Shown one piece after another: positions 9,229 to 18,078 of a stretch of DNA of 38,487 nt; within the stretch, counting starts at the first letter, position 1, and each line of letters begins with the position of its first letter. The notes under the pieces were generated by a model. The model saw only the letters and a program-made list of their open reading frames with translations, had not been told where the DNA came from and did not search any database. Both the position numbers and the translations under genes were made by a program. The DNA comes from Chlorogloeopsis fritschii PCC 6912 (lineage in GTDB: Bacteria > Cyanobacteriota > Cyanobacteriia > Cyanobacteriales > Nostocaceae): contig NZ_AJLN01000042.1 in assembly GCF_000317285.1 (NCBI RefSeq), forward strand, positions 1 to 38,487, given 5' to 3'.

Positions 9229-11130
9229 TTAACTGGTTGTCTGAGATGTTTTGATAGTATTTCGCATTTTTTCATAGCTGAATGCGGCTACGCCGCAAGT
9301 CACAAAAGCAACTCCTAATACTTGTACTAATTGCAAATTTTCTTGAATAATCAAACCAGCGAAAACTGCTGTTAAAACAGGGACTGTTGCGCCTAAAAGT
9401 GCTGAACGCGAAGCTCCTACTTTGCGAATACCAATGTTATTAAACAAATAGCCACACAGGGTAAATACACCTAAAATAAAAGCACTGAGAACCAATTCCA
9501 GTAAATTGCTGGATTTAGGTTGAAGGCTCCAGTTAGTAGGTAGAGTGAGTAACAAACTAACAAAGGATAGTAGGAGCATAGTAGCGAAGTTAATCAACGT
9601 AAAAGTGACAGGATGTATTTTGGCAGCACAGATCCGGGTAAGAGTCACGTAGATAGCAAAAGCCACTCCTGAGGCGATCGCTGTGGTAGTACCAAAAGTA
9701 GGATTAGCGAGTTCAATACTTGTAGAGCCTGATAAAACCAACATCTGCCCCAAGCCAATACAAACAATCGCAGCTACACGAGCAGAGGTAGGGCGATCGC
9801 GGAATAAAAACCAGCCTAAAAGTCCACCAATTGCCGGATAAATGAAGAATAATGCGATCGCTTCTCCTGTGGCAATTTGACTAATAGCAGAGTAGATTAA
9901 TACTTGCGATAAAAATAAAAAGCATCCGCTCAGTATTGATAAAAGCAATACTTGCTTGGATTTACTATGAGTGTTGTGACGCTTTTTTTGTAAGGACTCG
10001 ATCAAGCTTTGCAAATCTTCCCATATTTGCGAGTGCAGAATCGGAGCTAACACCAACATCATCGGTACAACTACTAACATCCTCAGCATTAAAATCAGCA
10101 AGATATTACCTAGTGTTGGCAGTAACAGCTGCTCTACCTCAAATATTCCAAAAATCTGAGTATCTGAATGGAAAATTACTTTAATGGCTATGTTATATAG
10201 CGATGAAACTACGGTAGATAAAGCTAACAAGCAAATACCAATTACTGATAACGATGCTGTTGTCACCTGCGTGGAGGCTGATGGTATTGGTGTAGTTTTT
10301 TGCTTTGGTGTTGATTTTTGTAGGGATGGTGTAATTGTAACTGTAGTAGATGAGAGCGATGTATTATAACTCTTTTGAAGCTTTCTTGGTACAAGAGAAC
10401 TAGCAGTTGAGGGTGTGGGCGGCAGACTTGTTTGTGGCGCTTTTGGTTCTACGATGATGGTGTCTTGCTGTAATTTTGTCACAGCCTCAAATTTACCTTG
10501 CTGCTTCTCCTCAAAAACTTCGTTCTCAGTACCTGCTTGGATTACAGTAGGCAGAGATGCGGTTGTGGTTTTTTCTAGTTCTGTACGTAAACGATTTACT
10601 AACTCTGCTAAGATTTCTTCCCCTTGTCGTTGTTGCATTGACATTTGAGACAACTGTCGGGAAAGGCTGTTTTGATAGTTCTTCAACTCATGTTGGAGAG
10701 TGTGAAAAGTGATGGTAAGACTATCGTCTAAAGATCCAAGAAGTTGCTTAACTTCATGTTCGGTTATGTTGTTGCTGCTGCCCTCACTAGTTGGTTCAAG
10801 GGCTTTGGTAGCGAAAGCTTCTAGCGAGGATTGGAGTTGTGAGGAAATATGGCTTGCCAAAACTTGAGCTAACTGACGCAACAATCCTTGCATTTCACTT
10901 GCCTGCAAACCTTGAAGCAGTTCTTCTTTTTCTTGTTGCAGACGTTTGACATCCTCACTTAGGCGAATTTTATCCCCTTGCAGTTGTTTGACATCTTCCC
11001 GTAAAGACTTGAGTAAAGTCCGCTGAATAATTTGCAATTCCTCAGTGATAGCCTGTAAAGCAGTATCTGCTTCTCCAAATGGATCGCCTTGTGTTCGTGA
11101 GTTTTCCGTTCGCTTCTCAAATCGCCCCAT
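9229..11130 (-). CDS. EamA (DMT) family transporter fused to a coiled-coil domain
   Basis: A 633-residue protein with two parts. Residues 1 to about 290 are soluble: a coiled coil near 25-75 (LREDVKQLQGDKIRLSEDVK), more amphipathic helices with Gln-rich NSLSRQLSQMSMQQRQGEE, then a Ser/Thr/Pro-rich linker. From about 290 to 625 lie about ten hydrophobic segments in two halves with EamA signatures (AISQIATGEAIALFFIYPAI; LLGATVPVLTAVFAGLIIQE), as in drug/metabolite exporters. Ordinary EamA proteins are about 300 residues, so the front half is an addition. ATG at 11128-11130 is preceded by AGAGGT. The substrate is unknown. The coiled coil may serve oligomerisation or anchoring; this is inference. 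Confidence 0.85.
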   Translation of the reverse strand: MGRFEKRTENSRTQGDPFGEADTALQAITEELQIIQRTLLKSLREDVKQLQGDKIRLSEDVKRLQQEKEELLQGLQASEMQGLLRQLAQVLASHISSQLQSSLEAFATKALEPTSEGSSNNITEHEVKQLLGSLDDSLTITFHTLQHELKNYQNSLSRQLSQMSMQQRQGEEILAELVNRLRTELEKTTTASLPTVIQAGTENEVFEEKQQGKFEAVTKLQQDTIIVEPKAPQTSLPPTPSTASSLVPRKLQKSYNTSLSSTTVTITPSLQKSTPKQKTTPIPSASTQVTTASLSVIGICLLALSTVVSSLYNIAIKVIFHSDTQIFGIFEVEQLLLPTLGNILLILMLRMLVVVPMMLVLAPILHSQIWEDLQSLIESLQKKRHNTHSKSKQVLLLSILSGCFLFLSQVLIYSAISQIATGEAIALFFIYPAIGGLLGWFLFRDRPTSARVAAIVCIGLGQMLVLSGSTSIELANPTFGTTTAIASGVAFAIYVTLTRICAAKIHPVTFTLINFATMLLLSFVSLLLTLPTNWSLQPKSSNLLELVLSAFILGVFTLCGYLFNNIGIRKVGASRSALLGATVPVLTAVFAGLIIQENLQLVQVLGVAFVTCGVAAFSYEKMRNTIKTSQTTS

Positions 11131-11684
11131 TGATTTTTACCTCTGAACCTTGACAGTCAAGCTGTTTTTCGTTCACTTAATCGCTGTTTTTACTTCTTAA
11201 ATATTTCCTGTATTGTGTCAGATAAGTCATTCGGTTGATATCAACGATTACTCTGTATTGTTTTTTATGATAAAAAATATCACATTAACCCATGTTTTTT
11301 CTGACTTGTTATGTAAAGTTTCAAAGTATTATTTTTATCACGTCGTTTTTTGAAAAATTTTTGGTAATTTTAGTTCTCACTTCCTGAAAAATTTCCCGCA
11401 ATAGGTTTCGGTGGGAAATAGGTTTTCTGTTTATGAGGATTTTATGCAGCGAACGCATAAATTTTCAATAAATTTACTATTAAAAATGTAATTTTTAATA
11501 CAGATTTTTGCTCTATTAGTGAAAGTATCAAGATTGATTGAAAAAAATAATGATTAGGTAAGAAATACTTGTGGAACTTACCTATACTTTTAAGAAACAC
11601 AGGGGGTAGGGGATAGGGGATAGGGAACAGATTGAAGAATGGTAATTATTTTGTTGAAGTGCTTAATTCTATTTCACTCTGCTT
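11131..11684. other. AT-rich intergenic region with a heptamer run
   Basis: No gene is seen. The sequence is AT-rich. At 11602-11629 a heptamer run (gggggta, ggggata, ggggata, gggaaca) marks a short tandem repeat of the cyanobacterial type. It separates two minus-strand genes and holds the promoter region of the EamA fusion gene at its left-facing end. Confidence 0.5.
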
Positions 11685-12989
11685 CTAAAATCTTAAATCT
11701 AAAATTCTGGCAATACTAAAAATGGCAGCGCTTAGTCCAGCACTAACAGGAACTGTCACAAGCCAAGCAGCAGCAATACCTTGAAGAGTTTTCAACTGAA
11801 CAGACTGAGGGTTTTGTACCAATCCAATACCAACGACACCACCGACAAGAGCATGAGAAGTGGAAACAGGTAGCCCCAGACGGGAGGCGAGTAGGATTGT
11901 GGTGGCGGTTGCAAGTTCAGCACAAAATCCACTACTAGGTTGCAGGGGAATAATACTTTCACCAATTGTGGCGATAACTTTTTTGCCCCAGATAGCCAAG
12001 CCAGTAACGATGCCAACACCACCTAAAATTAAAATCCAGATGGGAATAGTAATGCCACTGATGGGTACGCTACCAGTAGTATTAATGTAAGCAATTGCTG
12101 CTAGAGGAGCGATCGCATTGCCGACATCATTAGAACCATGAGCAAAAGCAACAAAGCAAGCACTTAGTAACTGAAATTTGCCAAATAGATGTTCAATGGG
12201 ATTGTTTGTGGTTGGTAGCTTATTACTCCTTTTCTCTTCCTTTATCTCTATTTGAGGCAGGCACAAGGCACTGCCCCTACTCTTATCTAACTGTCGCCAA
12301 CTGTAGAGACTAAGCCCAACTGCTGCAAATCCTCCTACAAACAATGGAATGTCATGAGCAGGTATTTTTATACCTACTTCCTCAATCAAAAAATTGGCGA
12401 TCGGTTGAGTAACAGATGGTAAGACAATCACGCCAAATATTCCTAGCAACATGGCGCTCAACCAGGGAATCCACTCATTTAATTGTTTCAATTGATGCGG
12501 TTGTTCTAAAATCCAGTGTTTGATTTGACTGTAGAATAAAGCAGCAATTGTGCCGCTAATCACTGGTGTGACAATCCAGCCAAGAGTGATGAGTCCAATG
12601 GATGGCCAATCAATTGCACTGATGCCAAAAGCTACCCAACTAAATCCAGCGATCGCGCCAACTGTAGCATGAGAAGAAGAAACAGGTAAACCTCGTGAGG
12701 TGGCAATTTGCAGCCATAAACCGCAACTTACCAGCACCGTCACCATCCCGATCGCTAACATTTGCGGCGTATCGACAAATAAGCTAGGGTTAGCAATTTC
12801 TGTGGCTAGAGTTTCCGAAACTTGATGTCCAAAAAGAACTGCACCCGTAAATTCTAATACACCAGCAATTATCAATGCCTGTTTGAGAGTAACAGCTTTG
12901 GAACCTACAGACGTTCCCATGGCGTTAGCAACGTCATTGGCACCAAGGTTAAAAGCGAGGTAGAAGGCTAGTAAGGCAAATACAATCAT
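11685..12989 (-). CDS. Inorganic phosphate transporter, PiT family
   Basis: Membrane carrier of 434 residues that moves phosphate, probably as a metal-phosphate complex coupled to protons or sodium. The two PiT signature copies are present: GANDVANAMGTSVGSKAVTL near residue 16 and AFAHGSNDVGNAIAP in the second half. The repeated SSSHATVGAIAGF and STSHALVGGVVGIG segments mark the inverted repeat of the fold. A hydrophilic cytoplasmic loop (IEIKEEKRSNKLPTTNN) divides the halves. About ten membrane segments are visible. ATG lies at 12987-12989. The zinc dehydrogenase gene lies upstream on the same strand with a 118-base gap containing a hairpin, so separate transcription is likely. Confidence 0.93.
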   Translation of the reverse strand: MIVFALLAFYLAFNLGANDVANAMGTSVGSKAVTLKQALIIAGVLEFTGAVLFGHQVSETLATEIANPSLFVDTPQMLAIGMVTVLVSCGLWLQIATSRGLPVSSSHATVGAIAGFSWVAFGISAIDWPSIGLITLGWIVTPVISGTIAALFYSQIKHWILEQPHQLKQLNEWIPWLSAMLLGIFGVIVLPSVTQPIANFLIEEVGIKIPAHDIPLFVGGFAAVGLSLYSWRQLDKSRGSALCLPQIEIKEEKRSNKLPTTNNPIEHLFGKFQLLSACFVAFAHGSNDVGNAIAPLAAIAYINTTGSVPISGITIPIWILILGGVGIVTGLAIWGKKVIATIGESIIPLQPSSGFCAELATATTILLASRLGLPVSTSHALVGGVVGIGLVQNPQSVQLKTLQGIAAAWLVTVPVSAGLSAAIFSIARILDLRF

Positions 12990-13027
12990 AGGGGCTAGGG
13001 GCTAGTAAGAGGACAAGGAGTAGGGGA

Positions 13028-13068
13028 GACAAGGGGAGAAGACGTGAGTCACAATCCTTCCCCTTGTC
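13028..13068 (-). terminator. Hairpin, possible terminator of the dehydrogenase gene
   Basis: GACAAGGGGA (13028-13037) and TCCCCTTGTC (13059-13068) form a perfect 10-bp stem with a 21-base loop in the spacer after the dehydrogenase stop. The surrounding GGGGA/TCCCC runs are low-complexity repeat sequence of a type common in cyanobacterial spacers, and no T-run follows, so function is uncertain. Confidence 0.35.
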
Positions 13069-13107
13069 CCCGCGTCTCTTCCCAATCCCCGATCCCCAAT
13101 ACCTAGA

Positions 13108-14157
13108 TTATTGTGGATAAATCAAAATCTTGTACGTATCTGGCGTAGGTGCGATCGCTTGTTCTACAGCTTGAGATAAATCTTTTAATGGATAGCGATC
13201 GCTAATTAATGCTTGCACGTCAATGCGGCGATTAAAAACAATATCTGCCGAGAGACTTTGCAGGCGGTAGGATGAACTGTAACTGCCCATTAAGTCAATT
13301 TCTCGACGGTAGAGGATATTTGGATTCAGAGGAATTTCCATTTCATCGGGAAACTCGGCAAAAAAGAGGATTTTACCGCCTTTGCGAGTGCAATCTAGGG
13401 CTTGGAAGAAAGCTTTTTCGCTAGGTACGGCAAGCAGAGTCACATCTACACCCATACCATTAGTGAGTGCTTTAATTTTATTTGGTAAATCGGCATCACG
13501 AGCATCAAACGCCGCTTCTGCACCTACAGCCAAAGCTTTGTCAATTCGCGAGGGTAGTAAATCGGTAGCGATCGCTTTCGCCCCAAAATACTTCACCAAC
13601 ATCACAAACATTAACCCAATTGGCCCCGCCCCAGTAATTAAAACAGTTTGTCCAGGTGCAATTTGAGCTTTTTTCACTGCCTTGAGACAGCAATTAGTTG
13701 GTTCAACAAAGCTTGCCTCTTCAAAACTGATATGATCGGGGATGGGAATTAGCCCACCATTGCGGACAATATGGCCGGGAACCTTCACATAATCGGCAAA
13801 ACCGCCCCCACTGGGTGCAAATCCTGCTGTTGTGCAGATATTTTTATAGGTATCGCACATCGAGAAATTGTCATTTAGGCAGTAATCGCAACGCATACAG
13901 GGGATGTGGTGCATCACCGCTACTCGTTGCCCAACTTGCCAATTTTTTACCTCTGTGCCTACCGCTGCAATGGTTCCCGCAGTTTCATGTCCAAAGATGC
14001 GCGGTGGTTCATATAAGGGATAACGAATTTTTTTAATATCCGACTGACACAATCCCACAACCCGCACCTGTACCAGCACTTCATCTGCTTGGAGTGTGGG
14101 TTCGGGGATATCTTCGTAAGAAAGTTGATTGACGCCTCTAAATACCTGTGCTTTCAC
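13108..14157 (-). CDS. Zinc-dependent alcohol/polyol dehydrogenase (MDR family)
   Basis: Medium-chain dehydrogenase of 349 residues that oxidises an alcohol or sugar alcohol with NAD(P). Catalytic zinc ligands fit C37 (GLCQSD) and H57-E58 (FGHE). The structural zinc site has four cysteines, C87, C90, C93 and C101 (CMRCDYCLNDNFSMC). The nucleotide-binding Rossmann motif GAGPIG is at 176-181. The overall pattern is near sorbitol, threonine or galactitol dehydrogenases; the substrate cannot be told from sequence. The start is GTG (14155-14157) with GGTGAG about 8-13 bases before it. No partner gene in the same operon gives a hint of pathway. Confidence 0.88.
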   Translation of the reverse strand: MKAQVFRGVNQLSYEDIPEPTLQADEVLVQVRVVGLCQSDIKKIRYPLYEPPRIFGHETAGTIAAVGTEVKNWQVGQRVAVMHHIPCMRCDYCLNDNFSMCDTYKNICTTAGFAPSGGGFADYVKVPGHIVRNGGLIPIPDHISFEEASFVEPTNCCLKAVKKAQIAPGQTVLITGAGPIGLMFVMLVKYFGAKAIATDLLPSRIDKALAVGAEAAFDARDADLPNKIKALTNGMGVDVTLLAVPSEKAFFQALDCTRKGGKILFFAEFPDEMEIPLNPNILYRREIDLMGSYSSSYRLQSLSADIVFNRRIDVQALISDRYPLKDLSQAVEQAIAPTPDTYKILIYPQ

Positions 14158-14395
14158 GTTGATCTCTCACCGCTCAACGATCTTAGATTTAACACTAGAG
14201 GCGTTATTTAAGCTATGAATTTTGAAATTTTTGTTTGTAATGCTGGTCTAACACCACAGAGAAGGGTTGCTTGTATAGAAGTCAGCATTGAGTGGATATG
14301 GCTGCGGTTGCCTACTTCCCATCAGTGAGGCGATCGCAGCAGACTAACACTTGTCTAGAGTAAAGTAAAGTATCTTACACCCACTGTTGCTTAGT

Positions 14396-14415
14396 ACTTA
14401 TATATACTTATATAT
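14396..14415. promoter_or_regulatory. Tandem 10-base repeat upstream of toxin-antitoxin genes
   Basis: ACTTATATAT occurs twice with no spacer, 89 bases before the antitoxin start. Antitoxins of this class often repress their own promoter through repeated sites, so this is a candidate operator or an AT-rich promoter element. The rest of 14158-14503 shows no gene. Confidence 0.3.
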
Positions 14416-14503
14416 CAAGTAGCATAATATCTCATCACATCTTATGCTTTGTTAAATCAGGCATAATAGAGTTCAGATATTAGCTTCTACTGGAGTAGTT
14501 TTC

Positions 14504-14887
14504 ATGTCCCTGCAAGAGCTTAAAGAGCAAGCCTGTAAGCTCTCTGTGAGCGATCGCCTCACCCTTATTAGTGCCATCATTCAATCTCTGCAAGACACAT
14601 CCCAAACTGAGGATTGGCAGTATCTAGTAGCTCGTCCTCACCCTTGGCGCAAACAGCTTTATATAAAAGGGCGTAAACTACTTGCCTCAACTGTTTGGCA
14701 AGATATGATTGCTAATCAGATGTCGCCAGAGCAGGCAGCCGAAAATTGGGATTTGCCACTATCTGCTATCCACGAGACAATTCGTTACTGTGAGAGTCAC
14801 CAGGAACTACTGAAACTAGAAGCTGACGAAGAACACTATCGCTTGGAGGAAAAAGGAGTTTCACTTGAGTCTACGAATGCTGCTTGA
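14504..14887 (+). CDS. DUF433 family antitoxin
   Basis: A 127-residue protein. The N-terminus MSLQELKEQACKLSVSDRLT resembles a short helical leader seen in cyanobacterial addiction modules. Residues about 45-105 form the DUF433 winged-helix domain: HPWRKQLYIKGRKLLASTVW, then MSPEQAAENWDLPLSAIHET. DUF433 proteins are thought to act as antitoxins that bind DNA and neutralise a PIN-like partner. The DUF5615 gene follows and overlaps by 23 bases, the usual order for such pairs. A 47-base stretch of this gene (14546-14592) is duplicated downstream at 15244-15290. The toxin-antitoxin role is inferred from family and arrangement. Confidence 0.85.
   Translation: MSLQELKEQACKLSVSDRLTLISAIIQSLQDTSQTEDWQYLVARPHPWRKQLYIKGRKLLASTVWQDMIANQMSPEQAAENWDLPLSAIHETIRYCESHQELLKLEADEEHYRLEEKGVSLESTNAA
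14853..14858 (+). promoter_or_regulatory. Ribosome binding site fixing the toxin TTG start
   Basis: AAGGAG inside the end of the antitoxin gene lies 6 bases before the TTG at 14865. The first ATG of the frame, at 14877, is 18 bases away, too far. The spacing favours TTG as the start of the toxin and means its translation is coupled to the antitoxin. Confidence 0.6.
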
Positions 14888-15224
14888 TGAGGATTCTCAA
14901 GCGAAGTATTTGGTCTATCTTCTTCAGGCAGCAGAACATGATGTAATCACAGTTAATGCAGTAGGCTTGATGAATCGTTCAGACTCAGTCGTGCTTGATT
15001 ATGCTAGACAAGACGGGCGAGTGCTGCTTACTCGCAACTGTGATGATTTTCAGGAACTACATCAAGCAAACCCAGTCCATCCAGGAATTTTGGCAGTTTA
15101 TCAAGATTCAGATACATCTAAGAATATGAGTTATCAGGCAATTGTGAAAGCAATTGCGAATCTAGAAACATCAGGCTATACACTTAAAAATCAATTTGTT
15201 ATTCTCAACCAGTGGAAATACTGA
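14865..15224 (+). CDS. DUF5615 PIN-like toxin
   Basis: A 119-residue PIN-like protein, probably an RNase toxin of the VapC superfamily. The first acidic motif is MLLDEDSQAKYLVYLLQ (residues 5-21). The second region is RSDSVVLDYARQDGRVLLTR followed by NCDDFQEL, which matches the DUF5615 pattern in which acidic residues hold a metal. The usual HPGILAVYQD segment follows. TTG at 14865 is preferred because AAGGAG lies 6 bases before it. It overlaps the DUF433 gene by 23 bases. Both genes are intact, in contrast to three other decayed modules in the window. Confidence 0.85.
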   Translation: MSLRMLLDEDSQAKYLVYLLQAAEHDVITVNAVGLMNRSDSVVLDYARQDGRVLLTRNCDDFQELHQANPVHPGILAVYQDSDTSKNMSYQAIVKAIANLETSGYTLKNQFVILNQWKY

Positions 15225-15243
15225 CAGATTAAGATATATCATA

Positions 15244-15290
15244 GTGAGCGATCGCCTCACCCTTATTAGTGCCATCATTCAATCTCTGCA
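15244..15290 (+). repeat. 47-base direct copy of part of the antitoxin gene
   Basis: The 47 bases from gtgagcgatcgcctcaccc to aatctctgca are identical to 14546-14592 in the DUF433 gene, which encode SDRLTLISAIIQSL. The copy begins 20 bases after the toxin stop codon and ends abruptly before cgtccggtgg. The exact match over 47 bases, with full divergence on each side, points to a recent duplication or to the scar of a deleted second module. Confidence 0.9.
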
Positions 15291-15345
15291 CGTCCGGTGG
15301 AAGCATTAATTATTTACCGTTTGAAATAATATAGACAAATAACCC

Positions 15346-15606
15346 CTACAATTTGTCATAATCCTCTGGTTCTACATCAGGAACTTTATTTAAAACTTGC
15401 TGAAATTTATCCCAACTAACGCGTTTTGCTTTTTCTTCTATACAATTTTTAGTCATCCATGCTGAAACTTGTGCTGATAAGGCGGTAGAAACATTTAACT
15501 GCCAGTGTGAATCGTTAAGTATTGTTAACAATTTATAGGATGCGCCACGACTGGAGCGTAGAGCGGCTAGTAGTACGTTGGTATCTAGTACAATGTGATA
15601 TGGCAT
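15346..15606 (-). pseudogene. Truncated or chimeric PIN-family toxin
   Basis: From ATG at 15606 the frame starts like a normal PIN_3-type toxin: MPYHIVLDTNVLLAALRSSR with the first catalytic aspartate, then GASYKLLTILN. Full proteins are about 140-150 residues; this frame gives only 86. After about LNVSTAL it changes to AQVSAWMTKNCIEEKAKRVS and ends VEPEDYDKL, which does not continue the PIN fold and looks more like the C-terminus of a small antitoxin. The later catalytic acidic residues are missing. I read it as a deletion product joining a toxin start to other sequence. In-frame starts also exist at 15612 and 15642. Confidence 0.6.
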
Positions 15607-16019
15607 TGCCATCGATAATGCACACTTTAAAGGTTTTGGCAACTGCTAGAGCGATCGCGTCAGGGTTTACGTTACCTGAGTGAAGGTTCTCGTCTTGAAG
15701 TTATTCACAAAGCCAACCACAGTTTCCTAGATTGTATTGAGCGGTAATTTATCTCATTCAAGCTTGGCTCATCGAAAACTTGCCCCACTCCATCATCATT
15801 GAGAAATAATTTAGATCGCAACTGATAATAACGTTGATGTGAAAAACTAATTAGATGTAGAAGCGTAAATCAGCAGTCGTCAGTCACGATCGCATTTGGG
15901 CAATACTTAAAAAGACAATGTTACAATAAATACAACCATAAATTAATTGTGCTTGACTTTAATTGTACGTCAAGGTACTTAGAAATTTTGATATAAACTT
16001 GTCCGACAAAGAAACTAGT
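15607..16019. other. Degenerate region beside the toxin-antitoxin genes
   Basis: No intact gene is seen. A plus-strand frame at 15631-15747 reads RFWQLLERSRQGLRYLSEGS and ends LDCIER before a stop; it lacks a start and I do not recognise it, but it may be another gene tail. Ahead of the HD-domain gene the sequence is AT-rich and should carry its promoter. Confidence 0.35.
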
Positions 16020-16895
16020 ATGTTTAATGCCACGGAAATATTAATAGATGCTTTTGTCAAGCAAATTCGAGAAGGCTACTACCGTACTTACGGCTGTTTC
16101 AAAAGTGATTATCAAGACATTATTGCTTGGGCGGGCAACATGGCTTTAGAAAATATAGCCAATAGTGACGCTCTGTATCATAATGTAGAACACTCGATTC
16201 TTGTCACCTTGGTTGGACAAGAGATGTTACGTGGTAAACACATTCGGGAGGGAGGAGTTTCCAGCGAAGACTGGTTGCATTTTATGATTTCCCTGGTGTG
16301 CCATGATATTGGCTATGTTAAAGGTGTGTGCCGTCAAGATCGAGAGCTAGAAGGCTTGTATGCTACAGGTAAAGACAGCATTATGATTCATTTGGCTCCA
16401 GGAGCTTCTGATGCTAGTTTGACACCGTATCATGTAGATAGGGCAAAACTTTTTATTAATGAACGCTTTGGCGGTCACAAACTGATAGATTCTGAAGTAA
16501 TTAAAAGCAATATAGAATTGACTCGTTTTCCAGTACCAGCAGCCGACGATCATCAAGGTACTGATAGCTATGCAAGTTTGGTGCGTGCTGCTGACTTGAT
16601 TGGGCAATTAAGCGATCCTCGCTATTTAAAGAAAATTACTTCTTTGTTCTACGAGTTTGAAGAAACGGGAATGAATAAAGTTTTGGGGTACCAAACACCC
16701 GCTGATTTACGCAAAAACTACGCCAAGTTCTATTGGAATGTAGTTTATCCGTATATCCAAGATGGATTGCGCTATTTATCTTTGACGCAACAAGGAAAAC
16801 AATTTATTGCCAATCTTTACTCGAATGTATTTGTTGTGGAACATGAAATGCCTCAAGAAGACAAGTTGTATTTAGTTGAGCAACTACATGCTTAA
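16020..16895 (+). CDS. HD-domain metal-dependent phosphohydrolase-like protein
   Basis: From ATG at 16020 (MFNATEILIDAFVKQIREGY) the protein has 291 residues; a TTG at 15963 would add 19 residues with no family support. HD-superfamily motifs are visible: YHNVEHS (H54, H58) and the paired LVCHDIGYVKG (H95-D96), as in cyclic nucleotide phosphodiesterases and other metal-dependent phosphohydrolases. A later DLIGQLSDP segment may supply the last aspartate. No sensor or membrane domain is attached. The substrate is unknown. The ABC permease gene starts 55 bases downstream on the same strand, so the two might be co-transcribed. Confidence 0.75.
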   Translation: MFNATEILIDAFVKQIREGYYRTYGCFKSDYQDIIAWAGNMALENIANSDALYHNVEHSILVTLVGQEMLRGKHIREGGVSSEDWLHFMISLVCHDIGYVKGVCRQDRELEGLYATGKDSIMIHLAPGASDASLTPYHVDRAKLFINERFGGHKLIDSEVIKSNIELTRFPVPAADDHQGTDSYASLVRAADLIGQLSDPRYLKKITSLFYEFEETGMNKVLGYQTPADLRKNYAKFYWNVVYPYIQDGLRYLSLTQQGKQFIANLYSNVFVVEHEMPQEDKLYLVEQLHA

Positions 16896-16950
16896 TATAG
16901 TAGTCATTAGTCATTGATTTCGGACAGACGACAAAGGACAAATAACAACT

Positions 16951-18066
16951 ATGAATTGGTGGCAAAGACTAAAGAAAAATCCTTTGGCGCAATTTGGAGC
17001 AATTTTACTAATAGTCTTCTATGCGGTAGTAATTGCAGCTGATTTCGTCGCTCCTTACGATCCTTATGCCTCACAACCAAACGGTTCGCTACTGCCACCC
17101 ACCACAATTCACTGGTTTTCAAACTCTGGGCAGTTTATTGGCCCTCATGTTTATCCGACAATTCAGGGAGAGACAAATTTAGAAACAGGCGATCGCGAAC
17201 TGATTGTAGACAAAACCAAGCCCTCTCCAGTACGGCTATTTGTTCAAGGTGCTGAATACCGTCTGTTTCAGTTAAATTTGCCACTGCCACCAAATTGGGA
17301 TGAAGTAACTATCATCCCTGGCATTCCCTTAAATTGGCATTTGTTTGGCACCACTAATCAAACAAAAATCAATATTTTGGGTACTGACGATCAAGGGCGC
17401 GATCAGTTTAGTCGTCTAGTACACGGTGGTAGGATTAGTTTGTTTATTGGGATTGTGGGAGTTGCTTTAACTTTTCCCTTAGGAATGATTGTTGGTGGAA
17501 TTTCTGGCTATTTTGGAGGCTGGGTTGATAGTATCACCATGCGTTTGGCTGAAGTATTAATGACTTTTCCCAGCATTTATCTTTTGGTAACTTTGGGCGC
17601 TGTTTTACCAGCAGGGCTTTCTAGTACTGAACGCTTTGTGCTAATTGTGTTTATTACATCGTTTATTAGTTGGGCTGGTTTAGCACGAGTCATCCGCGGA
17701 CAGGTACTATCCATCAAAGAGCGAGAATTTGTGCAAGCTGCACAAGCAATGGGCGGAAAACCACTCTATATTATTATTCGCCACATCTTACCCCAAACTG
17801 CTACCTACATAATTATCTCTGCAACCCTTGCTGTTCCTGGTTTTATCGGTGCAGAAGCAGTACTTAGTTTGATTGGTTTGGGAATTCAACAACCAGATCC
17901 ATCGTGGGGCAATATGTTATCACTAGCAACTAATGCTTCAATTTTGGTATTGCAACCTTGGTTAATCTGGCCACCAGCCTTAGTAATTATCCTAACAGTG
18001 TTGGCATTCAACTTACTAGGCGATGGACTCAGAGATGCACTCGATCCGCGCAGCTTGCAAAAGTAG
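16951..18066 (+). CDS. Peptide/nickel-type ABC transporter permease (DppC/OppC class)
   Basis: A 371-residue inner-membrane subunit of an importer for peptides or related solutes. The N-terminus has the cytoplasmic NWWQRLKKNPLAQFGAI segment and first membrane helix typical of the OppC N-terminal domain, then a long periplasmic loop (about residues 40-150), longer than in E. coli DppC. GTDDQGRDQFSRLVHGGRIS precedes the permease core with five more helices. The EAA loop that contacts the ATPase reads EFVQAAQAMGG. The end, GDGLRDALDPRS, is characteristic of the family. Neither ATPase, binding protein nor DppB partner is adjacent, as is often the case in cyanobacteria. Confidence 0.92.
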   Translation: MNWWQRLKKNPLAQFGAILLIVFYAVVIAADFVAPYDPYASQPNGSLLPPTTIHWFSNSGQFIGPHVYPTIQGETNLETGDRELIVDKTKPSPVRLFVQGAEYRLFQLNLPLPPNWDEVTIIPGIPLNWHLFGTTNQTKINILGTDDQGRDQFSRLVHGGRISLFIGIVGVALTFPLGMIVGGISGYFGGWVDSITMRLAEVLMTFPSIYLLVTLGAVLPAGLSSTERFVLIVFITSFISWAGLARVIRGQVLSIKEREFVQAAQAMGGKPLYIIIRHILPQTATYIIISATLAVPGFIGAEAVLSLIGLGIQQPDPSWGNMLSLATNASILVLQPWLIWPPALVIILTVLAFNLLGDGLRDALDPRSLQK

Positions 18067-18078
18067 AAAATTTAAGAC

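Noticed and set aside
15631-15747. Plus-strand frame ending LDCIER
   Set aside because: No start codon and no recognised family. Mentioned under the degenerate region only.
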